Shown in pieces: positions 7,413 to 15,952 of a stretch of DNA of 64,000 nt (the stretch's first letter is position 1; each line of letters opens with the position of its first letter). The notes beneath the pieces are model-generated. The model made no database searches. It was not told where the DNA came from and saw only the letters and a program-made list of their open reading frames with translations. Position numbers and translations under genes: made by a program. Source of the stretch: Streptomyces sp. CA-210063 (GTDB lineage Bacteria > Actinomycetota > Actinomycetes > Streptomycetales > Streptomycetaceae); the NCBI RefSeq assembly GCF_024612015.1, contig NZ_CP102512.1, positions 8,618,001 through 8,682,000 on the forward strand. Reading direction: 5' to 3'.

Positions 7413-8771
7413 GTGGCAGACCGCACACCCCCGCTCTCCGTCGAGGAACTGCACGCCCTCGTCGCGGGCGGTGAGATCGACACTGTCGTCCTGGCCTTCC
7501 CCGACATGCAAGGCCGACTCCAGGGCAAGCGGTTCGCCGCGCGCTTCTTCCTCGACGAGGTCCTCGCCCACGGCACCGAGGGCTGCAACTATCTGCTCGC
7601 CGTCGACACCGAGATGAACACCGTCGACGGCTACGAGATGTCCTCCTGGGACCGGGGCTACGGCGACTTCGCCATGCATCCCGACCTGTCCACTCTGCGC
7701 CGGGTGCCCTGGAACGAGGGTACGGCCATGCTGATCGCCGACCTGGCCTGGAACGACGGCTCCCCGGTCGTCGCCGCGCCCCGCCAGATCCTGCGCCGCC
7801 AGCTGGAGCGCCTCGCCGAGCTGGGCTACACGGCCAACGTCGGCACCGAGCTGGAGTTCATCGTCTTCAAGGACACCTACGAGCAGGCCTGGGACGCCGG
7901 CTACAAGGGTCTGACTCCGGCGAACCAGTACAACATCGACTACTCCGTGCTCGGGACCGGCCGTATCGAGCCCCTGCTCCGGCGGATCAGGAACGACATG
8001 GCGGCCGCCGGGCTGACCGTCGAGTCCGCCAAGGGCGAGTGCAACCCCGGGCAGCACGAGATCGTCTTCAAGTACGACGAGGCCCTGGTCACCTGCGACC
8101 AGCACGCGATCTACAAGACCGGCGCCAAGGAGATCGCCGCCCAGGAGGGCGTGTCGCTCACCTTCATGGCGAAGTACAACGAGCGCGAGGGCAACTCCTG
8201 CCACATCCATCTGTCCCTGGCGGACGCCGACGGCGTCAACGTCATGGCCGACGGCCGCGACATGTCGCCGGTCATGCGCCACTTCCTCGCCGGACAGCTC
8301 GCCGCGCTCCGCGACTTCTCACTGCTCTACGCGCCCAACATCAACTCGTACAAGCGGTTCCAGCCCGGCTCCTTCGCGCCGACCGCCGTGGCCTGGGGCT
8401 ACGACAACCGGACCTGCGCGCTGCGGGTCGTCGGGCACGGCCGCTCCCTGCGCTTCGAGAACCGGCTCCCCGGCGGTGACGTCAACCCGCACCTCGCCGT
8501 CGCCGGACTGATCGCGGCCGGGCTCCACGGCATCGAGCAGAAGCTGGAGCTGCCCGAGGTCTGCGAGGGCAACGCGTACACCGCCGGATACGCCCAGGTG
8601 CCGACCACCCTGCGCGAGGCCGCCGAGCTGTGGGAGAACAGCCCGATCGCCAAGGCCGCCTTCGGTGACGAGGTGGTCGCGCACTACCGCAACATGGCCC
8701 GCGTCGAGCTGGCCGCCTTCGACGCCGCCGTGACCGACTGGGAGCTGCGCCGCTCCTTCGAACGTCTGTGA
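7413..8771 (+). CDS. glnA4: Glutamine synthetase-like gamma-glutamyl ligase (probable gamma-glutamylethanolamide synthetase)
   Basis: The 452-residue enzyme belongs to the GS fold but is used for amine catabolism, not ammonium assimilation. It joins glutamate to an amine with ATP. Family motifs are GTELEFIVF (metal-binding glutamate), GECNPGQHEIVF, GNSCHIHLSL (His in the ATP/metal site), NSYKRFQPGSFAPTAVAWGY (glutamate and ATP contacts) and ENRLPGGDVNPHLA. The start is a GTG with AAGGAGG 8 bases upstream. The cluster content (aldehyde dehydrogenase, SDR, glutamyl hydrolase, FadR-type regulator) and the chromosomal neighbourhood match my memory of S. coelicolor GlnA4, which acts on ethanolamine. 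Use of polyamines, as by GlnA3, cannot be excluded from sequence alone. Confidence 0.85.
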   Translation: MADRTPPLSVEELHALVAGGEIDTVVLAFPDMQGRLQGKRFAARFFLDEVLAHGTEGCNYLLAVDTEMNTVDGYEMSSWDRGYGDFAMHPDLSTLRRVPWNEGTAMLIADLAWNDGSPVVAAPRQILRRQLERLAELGYTANVGTELEFIVFKDTYEQAWDAGYKGLTPANQYNIDYSVLGTGRIEPLLRRIRNDMAAAGLTVESAKGECNPGQHEIVFKYDEALVTCDQHAIYKTGAKEIAAQEGVSLTFMAKYNEREGNSCHIHLSLADADGVNVMADGRDMSPVMRHFLAGQLAALRDFSLLYAPNINSYKRFQPGSFAPTAVAWGYDNRTCALRVVGHGRSLRFENRLPGGDVNPHLAVAGLIAAGLHGIEQKLELPEVCEGNAYTAGYAQVPTTLREAAELWENSPIAKAAFGDEVVAHYRNMARVELAAFDAAVTDWELRRSFERL

Positions 8772-8816
8772 TTCACCGAGCACGTCCGTGATTCACCCGC
8801 TGTGAGAGGCCCTTTC

Positions 8817-10214
8817 TTGTCCGGACAGTCCGAGCAGTACGAGCAGCAGCTCCAGGTACTCAACCCCGCCACCGAGGAGGTCGTCGCCACCGTCCCGGCC
8901 GCCACCCCGGCGGACGTCGACGCGGCCGTCGCCCTGGCGACCAAGGTCCAGCGGCTGTGGGCCCACGCCATGAGCCCCGCCGACCGGGCCCGGCGACTGC
9001 GCCGCTTCGCCGCGACGGTGGACGAACACCTCGAAGAGCTGGCCCTGCTCGAGGTCCGGGAGGCCGGGCACACCATCGGTAACGCCCGCTGGGAGGCCGG
9101 CAACGTCCGGGACCTGCTCGACTACGCGGCGGGCGGCGTCGAACGGCTCACCGGACGGCAGATCCCCGTGGCCGGCGGCCTCGACGTCACGTTCCTCGAA
9201 CCGCTCGGCGTCGTCGGCGTGATCGCGCCCTGGAACTTCCCGATGCCCATCGCGGCCTGGGGCGTCGCCCCCGCGCTCGCGGCCGGCAACGCGGTGATCC
9301 TCAAGCCCGCGGAGACCACCCCGCTCACCGCCCTCCGCCTGGTCGAACTCTCCCGTGAGGCGGGCCTGCCCGAGGGGCTGTTCCAGGTGCTGCCCGGGCA
9401 CGGCCCCGTCGCGGGCAACGCCCTCGTCGAGCACCCCGGCGTGGCGAAGATCGTCTTCACCGGGTCAACAGCCGTGGGCAAACAGGTGTTGGCAAAGGGT
9501 TCGGCGCTGCTCAAGCGCGTCACCCTCGAACTCGGCGGCAAGAGCCCCAACATCATCTTCGCCGACTCCGACATCGAGGCCGCCGCCGCAGCGGCTCCCA
9601 TGGCATTCCTCGACAACTCCGGCCAGGACTGCTGCGCCCGCACCCGCATCCTCGTCCAGCGCTCCGCCTACGACCGCTTCCTCGACCTCCTCGCCCCCGG
9701 CATCGAGTCCGTCCGCGTGGGCGACCCGGCCGACGAGGCCACCCAGATGGGCCCACTGATCTCCAAGGTCCAGCTGGACCGCGTCCGCTCGTACGTCGAC
9801 CCGGACGCGCCCGGCATCCGCGGCAAGGCCCCCGAGGGCCCCGGCTTCTGGTTCCCGCCGACCGTCCTCACCGGCGTGGAGCCCCACGCGCGCGTGGCCG
9901 CCGAGGAGGTCTTCGGACCCGTAGCCGTGGTGCTCCCCTTCGAGGACGAGGCCGACGCGATCAGGCTCGCCAACGACACCCCGTACGGCCTCTCCGGCTC
10001 CATCTGGACCCGGGACGTCGGCCGTGCGCTGCGCGTCTCCCAGGCCGTCCGCGCGGGCAACCTGTCCGTCAACTCCCACTCCAGCGTCCGCTACTGGACC
10101 CCCTTCGGCGGCTTCAAACAGTCCGGCATCGGCCGTGAACTCGGCCCGGACGCCCTGACCGCCTTCACCGAAACCAAGAACGTCTTCATCAGCACGGAGG
10201 GCCCCGCACAGTGA
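8817..10214 (+). CDS. NAD(P)-dependent aldehyde dehydrogenase of the gamma-glutamylation cluster
   Basis: The product is about 465 residues with all main ALDH signatures: PWNFPMPIAAWGVAPALAAG (coenzyme site), FTGSTAVGK, LELGGKSPNI (catalytic glutamate) and GQDCCARTR, where the first cysteine (about residue 272) is the nucleophile. A TTG at 8817 is preferred because GAGAGG lies 7 bases upstream. A GTG at 8802 would add 5 residues but has no ribosome site. It probably oxidises the gamma-glutamylated aldehyde to the acid. Its stop overlaps the start of the SDR gene by 4 bases, so the two are translationally coupled. Confidence 0.92.
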   Translation: MSGQSEQYEQQLQVLNPATEEVVATVPAATPADVDAAVALATKVQRLWAHAMSPADRARRLRRFAATVDEHLEELALLEVREAGHTIGNARWEAGNVRDLLDYAAGGVERLTGRQIPVAGGLDVTFLEPLGVVGVIAPWNFPMPIAAWGVAPALAAGNAVILKPAETTPLTALRLVELSREAGLPEGLFQVLPGHGPVAGNALVEHPGVAKIVFTGSTAVGKQVLAKGSALLKRVTLELGGKSPNIIFADSDIEAAAAAAPMAFLDNSGQDCCARTRILVQRSAYDRFLDLLAPGIESVRVGDPADEATQMGPLISKVQLDRVRSYVDPDAPGIRGKAPEGPGFWFPPTVLTGVEPHARVAAEEVFGPVAVVLPFEDEADAIRLANDTPYGLSGSIWTRDVGRALRVSQAVRAGNLSVNSHSSVRYWTPFGGFKQSGIGRELGPDALTAFTETKNVFISTEGPAQ

Positions 10215-11020
10215 CCGAATCGACTGGATCGACTGGATCGACGGGCGAAAACATCTGCCGCCGCCTCGTCGGCCGTACCGCCGTCATCACCGGTGCCGGC
10301 AGCGGCATCGGCCTCGCCACCGCGCGGCGGCTCGCCTCCGAGGGCGCGCACGTCGTCTGCGGTGACGTCGACGAGGTGCGCGGCAAAGCGGCCGCCGAGG
10401 AGGTCGGCGGTATCTTCGTGAAGGTCGACGTCACCGACCCCGAGCAGGTCGAGGCGCTGTTCAGGACCGCGTACGACACCTACGGCAGCGTCGACATCGC
10501 CTTCAACAACGCGGGCATCTCGCCGCCCGACGACGACTCCATCCTGGAGACCGGCCTCGAGGCCTGGAAGCGGGTCCAGGAGGTCAACCTCACCTCCGTC
10601 TACCTGTGCTGCAAGGCCGCGCTCCCCTACATGCGGCGCCAGGGCAAGGGCTCGATCATCAACACCGCGTCCTTCGTGGCCCGCATGGGCGCGGCGACCT
10701 CCCAGATCTCGTACACGGCCTCCAAGGGCGGTGTGCTGGCCATGTCACGGGAGCTGGGCGTGCAGTTCGCGCGGGAAGGCATCCGCGTGAACGCCCTCTG
10801 CCCGGGGCCGGTCAACACCCCGCTCCTCCAGGAACTGTTCGCGAAGGACCCGGAGCGGGCCGCGCGCCGGCTCGTGCACATCCCGGTCGGACGGTTCGCG
10901 GAGGCCACCGAGATCGCGGCCGCCGTCGCGTTCCTCGCCAGCGACGACTCGTCCTTCGTGAACGCCACCGACTTCCTGGTCGACGGCGGCATTTCGGGCG
11001 CGTACGTCACCCCGCTCTAG
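10211..11020 (+). CDS. Short-chain dehydrogenase/reductase of the gamma-glutamylation cluster
   Basis: This 269-residue classical SDR has TGAGSGIG for NAD(P) binding (after residue 29), NNAG near residue 97, and a catalytic Ser-Tyr-Lys set in the SYTASKGG region. In an ethanolamine pathway it would oxidise the terminal alcohol of gamma-glutamylethanolamide to the aldehyde used by the upstream ALDH (inference from context). The GTG start overlaps the ALDH stop. Codons 3-11 contain a 9-base tandem repeat (TCGACTGGA, three copies) that encodes a Ser-Thr-Gly tract absent from most SDRs. Confidence 0.92.
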   Translation: MTESTGSTGSTGENICRRLVGRTAVITGAGSGIGLATARRLASEGAHVVCGDVDEVRGKAAAEEVGGIFVKVDVTDPEQVEALFRTAYDTYGSVDIAFNNAGISPPDDDSILETGLEAWKRVQEVNLTSVYLCCKAALPYMRRQGKGSIINTASFVARMGAATSQISYTASKGGVLAMSRELGVQFAREGIRVNALCPGPVNTPLLQELFAKDPERAARRLVHIPVGRFAEATEIAAAVAFLASDDSSFVNATDFLVDGGISGAYVTPL

Positions 11021-11057
11021 GCAACCGGAACACCGACACCGTCGGTGTGATTAAAGT
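11021..11057 (+). promoter_or_regulatory. Short hairpin and leaderless promoter before the DUF2510 gene
   Basis: ACACCGA and TCGGTGT around 11029-11047 form a small hairpin that could end the SDR operon. TAAAGT at 11052-11057 lies 6 bases before the ATG at 11064, with no Shine-Dalgarno sequence, which suggests a leaderless mRNA. Confidence 0.4.
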
Positions 11058-11063
11058 GCCGGG

Positions 11064-11990
11064 ATGAGCAGTTCGCCGCCGCCCGGCTGGTACCGCGACC
11101 CGTCCTTCCCGCTCACCGAACGCTGGTGGGACGGGGCCGCGTGGACCGACCACCGCCGCCAGCCGGAGCAGCCCGTGCCGCCGGTGGTCCAGCCACAGCC
11201 GCCCGCGGGCAGGGGCCCCGGGCGCACCAAGGTCGTCGTGCTCGCCGTGGCGGGGGCCGTCCTGGTCGCCGGGGCGATCACGGGCGGCGTCCTCGTCCTC
11301 GGCAAGGACGGCGACGGAGGCCAGGAGACGAGGACCGCGACGACCTCCCCGACCTCCGACGGCGACGGGAGCGACAGCCCGACCCCCACGAAGCCCGCCA
11401 CCGCGTCCCCCACCGGGGACCCGACCGTCGTCGTGGACGGCCTCAACGGCATCACCTTCCCGGTCCTCGACGGCTGGGTCGACGGCGACGGATCCGCCGA
11501 GGACGACGCCGTCCTGGTCACGGACGGTGGCATCTACGACTGCCCCGGTGACAACGGGCTGTGCCGCAGGGGCACCGTCGTGTCGCGCACCGTGACCGGC
11601 AGCAGCGAGACATCCCCGAAGGTCCTCGCCGAGAACGACATCGAGGACGCCGCGAACGACGCGTACGACCGCGACGAACTGGACCGGCGCCCGTACAACG
11701 GCATCACCGGCCACGAGGTCGTCGACTCCGGTTCGGTCGCCGTCGCGGGCCGCGCCGGGTACTTCGTGCGCTGGCGGGTGACGACCGGGGCCGGACCCGG
11801 CGGTTACGTCCAGTCCCTCGTCTTCCCGTCCAGCAGCGGCTCCGAGGCCCCCGTCCTCGTCCGGTTCGCCCTCGACGCGGGCGACGACGGACCGCCGGTC
11901 GGCGACATCGACAGGATCGTCAAGGGCATCCGACCGGTGGACGACGCCGACACCGGCGGGGGAGTGGGCAGCAGCCTCGGCCCGTCGTGA
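11064..11990 (+). CDS. DUF2510 domain membrane-anchored protein
   Basis: The product is 308 residues. Residues 6-32 are a DUF2510 domain (PPGWYRDPSFPLTERWWDGA then AWTDHRR), a short Trp/Asp-rich module common at the N terminus of actinobacterial membrane proteins. One transmembrane segment follows at about 53-77 (VVVLAVAGAVLVAGAITGGV), then a Thr/Ser/Asp-rich linker and an external domain from about residue 125 with two cysteines (IYDCPGDNGLCRRG). The function is unknown. The gene ends at a convergent terminator shared with the deaminase gene. Confidence 0.85.
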   Translation: MSSSPPPGWYRDPSFPLTERWWDGAAWTDHRRQPEQPVPPVVQPQPPAGRGPGRTKVVVLAVAGAVLVAGAITGGVLVLGKDGDGGQETRTATTSPTSDGDGSDSPTPTKPATASPTGDPTVVVDGLNGITFPVLDGWVDGDGSAEDDAVLVTDGGIYDCPGDNGLCRRGTVVSRTVTGSSETSPKVLAENDIEDAANDAYDRDELDRRPYNGITGHEVVDSGSVAVAGRAGYFVRWRVTTGAGPGGYVQSLVFPSSSGSEAPVLVRFALDAGDDGPPVGDIDRIVKGIRPVDDADTGGGVGSSLGPS

Positions 11991-12022
11991 GCCCGGGCGC
12001 CTACGAGCGGGCTCCCGGGCTC
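11989..12022. terminator. Bidirectional terminator hairpin between convergent genes
   Basis: GAGCCCGGG at 11989-11997 pairs with CCCGGGCTC at 12014-12022. It sits in the 37-base gap between two convergent stops. Confidence 0.6.
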
Positions 12023-12027
12023 CGGTG

Positions 12028-13230
12028 CTACAGGAACGTGTGGCCCTCGCCGCGGTACGTCGGCACGGTCGCCGTCACCTCGTCGCCCTCCACCAGGTGC
12101 AGCACGTCGAACCGCTCGCACAGCTCGCCGGCCTTGGCGTGCCGGAACCACACCTTGTCGCCGAGCAGCAGGTCGTCCGCGGGCGCGCCGAGCAGCGGGG
12201 TCTGCACCTCGCCCGGGCCCTCCTGCGGGTCGTACTTCAGCCCCTCCGGCAGATACGGCACCGGCAGTCGGTCGGGGCCGGGCGCGCCGGAGGCCGGATA
12301 GCCGCCGCCCAGGACGGTGACGACCCCGACACCCGGGCGCCGTACGACGGGCATGGCGAACAGCGCGGCCGGACGCCCGCTGAACGAGGTGTAGTTGTCG
12401 AACAACCGCGGTACGTACAGGCCCGACCCGGCGCCGATCTCGGTGACCGCGTCCTCCGCCGCCGTGTGCTGCACACTGCCCGTGCCGCCGCCGTTGACGA
12501 ACTCCAGGTCCGGCGCCACCCGCCGTACGGCACGCACGACTTCGGCCCGCCGCGCGGCCAGCTCCTTCTTCGCGGTGGCCTGCATCAGCCGCACGGCACG
12601 CGACCGGATCGGCCGCCCGGCCACCGAGTCACCGACACCGGCGATATGACCCTCGTACGCCATGATCCCGACCAGTTTGAACCCCGGGCGCTCGGCGACG
12701 GCGCGGGCCATGTCGGCGACCTGCGTGGGGGAGTGCAGCGGGGAGCGCAGGGCCCCGACCCGCAGACGCCCCCCGAGCAGCTTCAGCGAGGTGTCCAACT
12801 CCAGGCAGACACGCACCACTTCGGTGCCGCCCCGCCGGGCGCCGTCGATCAGCTGGAGCTGGGCGGGGTCGTCGACCATGACGGTCACGGCCGCGGCGAG
12901 CTTGGGGTCGCCCGCCAGCTCGGCGAAGGCCTCGTGGTCGGCCGACGGGTAGGCGAGGAGGACGTCCTCGAACCCGGAGCGGGCCAGCCACAGGGACTCG
13001 GCGAGGGTGAACGACATGATGCCCTGGAAGCCCTCACGGGCCAGGACGCGTTCGAGGAGTGCCCGGCACCGTACGGACTTGCTCGCGACGCGGATCGGCT
13101 TGCCGCCGGCCCTGCGGACGAGATCGTCGGCGTTCGCGTCGAAGGCGTCGAGGTCGACGATCGCCAACGGTGCGTCGAGATGAGCTGTGGCCCGGTCGTA
13201 CCGGGCCCGGTCGGCGGCGCGCGCAGTCAT
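12028..13230 (-). CDS. PLP-dependent amino acid deaminase/aldolase (alanine racemase N-domain, D-threonine aldolase-like)
   Basis: The 400-residue protein has an alanine-racemase-type TIM barrel. PLAIVDLDAFDANADDLVRR starts the barrel, and KPIRVASKSVR contains the lysine expected to bind PLP. The C-terminal beta domain resembles D-serine dehydratase/D-threonine aldolase members, with the metal-type HAKAGELCERF and VPTYRGEGHTF at the end. The likely activity is cleavage or deamination of a D-amino or beta-hydroxy amino acid; the true substrate is not evident. The ATG at 13230 gives the family N terminus; longer in-frame extensions toward 13845 have no support and overlap the opposite gene. Confidence 0.88.
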   Translation of the reverse strand: MTARAADRARYDRATAHLDAPLAIVDLDAFDANADDLVRRAGGKPIRVASKSVRCRALLERVLAREGFQGIMSFTLAESLWLARSGFEDVLLAYPSADHEAFAELAGDPKLAAAVTVMVDDPAQLQLIDGARRGGTEVVRVCLELDTSLKLLGGRLRVGALRSPLHSPTQVADMARAVAERPGFKLVGIMAYEGHIAGVGDSVAGRPIRSRAVRLMQATAKKELAARRAEVVRAVRRVAPDLEFVNGGGTGSVQHTAAEDAVTEIGAGSGLYVPRLFDNYTSFSGRPAALFAMPVVRRPGVGVVTVLGGGYPASGAPGPDRLPVPYLPEGLKYDPQEGPGEVQTPLLGAPADDLLLGDKVWFRHAKAGELCERFDVLHLVEGDEVTATVPTYRGEGHTFL

Positions 13231-13519
13231 GAACGAAGACTGCCAGACATGATTACCGCAGGGTAGGGGGACGTTCCGGGCTAAAGCCACGGTCCCGCGG
13301 TCTGGTTCCCGTTCGACCGGGGCCAACCCGTAGAGTGACGCGCACGCAGGGACGACCTCGACGGGGATGCACATCCGCTGCCACGGGTATGGCTTGCCCG
13401 TGGTGTTGGCGGGCCGTCGGCGGGGCGACTCCCACGGTTTGCGTGACGGCCGCTCCCCACGGGCGGTCGGACGCCCGGACGACCTCCGGGTCGGCCCGGG
13501 ACGAGGAAACGGGGGGTGC
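13231..13519. promoter_or_regulatory. Divergent control region between the deaminase and the proline/serine-rich membrane protein
   Basis: This 289-base gap has TAGAGT at 13331-13336, a possible -10 for the rightward gene with a leader of about 180 bases. On the minus strand TAATCA near 13251 could serve the deaminase. No small gene is credible here. Confidence 0.3.
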
Positions 13520-15952
13520 ATGAGCACGGAAGCGCGCCGCGCCTCCATCCCTCCGCGCCCACCGGCCCCACCCCGCCCGCCGATACCGCCGGGCCACGAA
13601 CCGTCGCCGGCGACACCGGGCGACCCTCCGCATCCGCAGGCGCAGCCGCCGTCGCGTGAGTCCGCGTCGGATCGGTCGGACGCAGGCACTCCGGGACCGC
13701 TTCCTCCGGTCGGCTCCGGCCCGGTGGGGGACTCCTCGGCTCTGCCGCCCCGACCGGATCGCGCGCCCTCGACCGGGGGCGGGCCGACCGTGCCACGGCG
13801 CCCGCAGCGGCCGCCGGTTGCCGGTGTGCCCGTGCGGCCCGGCACTCCGCCCCGTCCGTCCTCGGCGCCCTCATCGACGCCGGGTGGGTCCCGGGACGTA
13901 CGGCACCTGGGCGCGGGCGACGCGCAACGGCGGCCTTACGGCCCCGACGCGACGAACACGACGGAGAACAGGCAGAGTTCCGACGGGCAGGGCGGGCCCA
14001 CGCCCTCCCGTACGCACGGCTCCGGCCCGGCTGCCGGCCAGAGCGGCCCCTCGCACAACTCCCGGCAGACAGCCGGGCAGAGCTCCCCACGTGGTTCCGA
14101 TCAGGGCCCCGGGCACAGCCCTGCGCGTGGTTCCGGCCAGTCGGTCGGGGAGGGCTTCGCACGTGGTTCCGACCGTGGGGCCGGGCACAGTCCTGCACGT
14201 GGCGTCGGTCAGTCGGTCGGGCAGAGCCCCTCGCGCGGTTCCGTCGTGGACGGTGGCGCCGCCCCCCACCGCGTCGAGCACCCGCGCTTCTCCGACTTCC
14301 GCCGTAGCGTCGGCCAGAACGGCGGCACCCCCGCCGCCCCGCCGCCCCCGGCGGCCTCCGCCCGTTTCCCGGACGCCCCACCGGCAGCCACGACACGCTT
14401 TTCGGACTCCCGCTCGGCCTCTCGGCTCCCGGACGAGGCCCCGCCCCCGGCCTCGGCACGCTTCCCCGACGCCCCGCCCTCGGCGCGCCATGCCGGGCGG
14501 CGCACGGGCGCCGCACAGACCTCGGGCGGCCGGGCCGACGACTCGGCCCCGATCCCCGGCAGCCGGTCGTCCCGTGCCTCCGACTTTTCCGCTGCCTCCG
14601 GCTTTTCCGCCGACGGCTCATCTCCACGTTCCACGGGCCCCACCCCCGGTGACCGTTCGTCCCGTCCCTCCGGCCCTACGCCCGACGGGATGGCGTCGCG
14701 TGATGCCACCGGTTCCCCTCCCGGCGGCGCGTTGCCGGGCCCCACGGATTCCACTCCCGACGGCGGGTCTTCGCACCCCTCCGGTTCCACTCCCGGTGGC
14801 GCGTCGTCTCGACCTCTCGGTTCCACTGCCGGCGGCGCGGCGTCTCGCCCCTCCGGCCCCACTCCCGGCAGCACATCGCCCCACGAGACCGGGCAGCCAC
14901 GGGCGTCCGCGCCCCGCACCGGCGTGCCGGCCTCCGGTCGTGCCGTACCGCCGCAGGCAGTGCCCCTTCGTAGCCCCCTGCCCGAAGAGGTCGGCCCGGC
15001 GTCGACCCCCCGGCCGCGTCCCCTCACGCCCGAGCGGCCCGGTGGCTGGCAGCCCCCGACGGGCCCCTCCCGGCGGTCCGCCGAAGCGCTCGACGCCGCG
15101 TTCGAGGCGTCGGCCGGGCGGCCCTTCGTGACGTTCGCGCAGCCGGACACGTCGCCGTGGACGCCGCCCGAGTCGTACGACGGGCGGCGCAGGCCGAGGC
15201 CCTCCAAGGCGCGTGCGGCGGCCGTGGCGGCCTGTGTGGTGCTGGGCGTCGGGCTCATCGGCGGCGCGGCGGCGGGGAGTTGGCTCACCGGGGACCCCGG
15301 GTCGGACGGTTCCCGCGACACCTTCGCGGCGGCCGGGCAGCTGTGGCACGGCGTACCCGTGGACGAGTTGTTCCCGCCCACCCTCCAGGGCGAGGGCGCC
15401 GGACCCGGCGGCACCGACCGCACCTGGACCCGGATCGCGGTCGCGCCCGACAGCGGCTGCGCGGACGCCTTCGACCCGCTGCTGCGCAAGGCCCTCGCTC
15501 CCGTCGGCTGCCTGCGGCTGCTGCGCGCCACCTACACCGACGCGACCCGCAGCAACGTCACCACCGTCGGCCTGCTGTTCACCAAGGGCGACGCCACCGC
15601 GATGACCGCCCTCAAGGCCCGCTTCGAGAAGGACGGCCTCGACCGCCGTACCGACCTGATGCCCCGCCCGTACGCCGCCGAGGACACCGTCGCGGCCGGG
15701 TTCGGCGACAGCCAGCGTGCCTCCTGGACGATCTCCGTCCTCACCGAGGCCCCGGTCGTCGTCTACGCCGTCTCGGGCTTCGCCGACGGCCGTACCGTCA
15801 CCGACCCGCAGCCCGCCGCGGACGCGATGAAGTCCGGCGCCACCACGGCCCCCGCCCAGTCCGGCCTCGGCCACGAGGCCCAGGGCCTCGCCGACCGCGT
15901 CGAACGCGGCCTGCGCAAGACCGCCGCGTCCGCCACGGAGCAGCCTTCATGA
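13520..15952 (+). CDS. Large Pro/Ser-rich cytoplasmic tail, single transmembrane segment, extracytoplasmic domain protein
   Basis: The product is 810 residues. The first ~560 are low complexity and probably disordered, rich in Pro, Ser, Gly and Arg. Two repeat blocks stand out: two 24-residue units encoded at 14088-14159 and 14160-14231 (period 72 bases, pattern RGSDxGxGHSPARGxGQSVG), and 12-residue units of the type STPGGASSRPLG around 14630-14880. One transmembrane segment follows (AAVAACVVLGVGLIGGAAAG), then about 220 residues outside the membrane with two cysteines. The ATG at 13520 follows a G-rich ribosome site. Its stop overlaps the mycosin start by 4 bases (ATGA), so the pair is co-translated. 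I recognise no family for the outer domain; a role with the protease is an inference. Confidence 0.82.
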   Translation: MSTEARRASIPPRPPAPPRPPIPPGHEPSPATPGDPPHPQAQPPSRESASDRSDAGTPGPLPPVGSGPVGDSSALPPRPDRAPSTGGGPTVPRRPQRPPVAGVPVRPGTPPRPSSAPSSTPGGSRDVRHLGAGDAQRRPYGPDATNTTENRQSSDGQGGPTPSRTHGSGPAAGQSGPSHNSRQTAGQSSPRGSDQGPGHSPARGSGQSVGEGFARGSDRGAGHSPARGVGQSVGQSPSRGSVVDGGAAPHRVEHPRFSDFRRSVGQNGGTPAAPPPPAASARFPDAPPAATTRFSDSRSASRLPDEAPPPASARFPDAPPSARHAGRRTGAAQTSGGRADDSAPIPGSRSSRASDFSAASGFSADGSSPRSTGPTPGDRSSRPSGPTPDGMASRDATGSPPGGALPGPTDSTPDGGSSHPSGSTPGGASSRPLGSTAGGAASRPSGPTPGSTSPHETGQPRASAPRTGVPASGRAVPPQAVPLRSPLPEEVGPASTPRPRPLTPERPGGWQPPTGPSRRSAEALDAAFEASAGRPFVTFAQPDTSPWTPPESYDGRRRPRPSKARAAAVAACVVLGVGLIGGAAAGSWLTGDPGSDGSRDTFAAAGQLWHGVPVDELFPPTLQGEGAGPGGTDRTWTRIAVAPDSGCADAFDPLLRKALAPVGCLRLLRATYTDATRSNVTTVGLLFTKGDATAMTALKARFEKDGLDRRTDLMPRPYAAEDTVAAGFGDSQRASWTISVLTEAPVVVYAVSGFADGRTVTDPQPAADAMKSGATTAPAQSGLGHEAQGLADRVERGLRKTAASATEQPS
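14088..14231 (+). repeat. Two tandem 72-base coding repeats
   Basis: Both units begin CACGTGG and keep the reading frame, each encoding 24 residues. They differ at scattered positions. They lie in the disordered part of the membrane protein gene. Confidence 0.8.

Noticed and set aside
13231..13845. N-terminal extension of the deaminase gene to 13845
   Set aside because: The extension is Pro/Gly/Arg low complexity antisense to another gene; the family N terminus fits ATG 13230.
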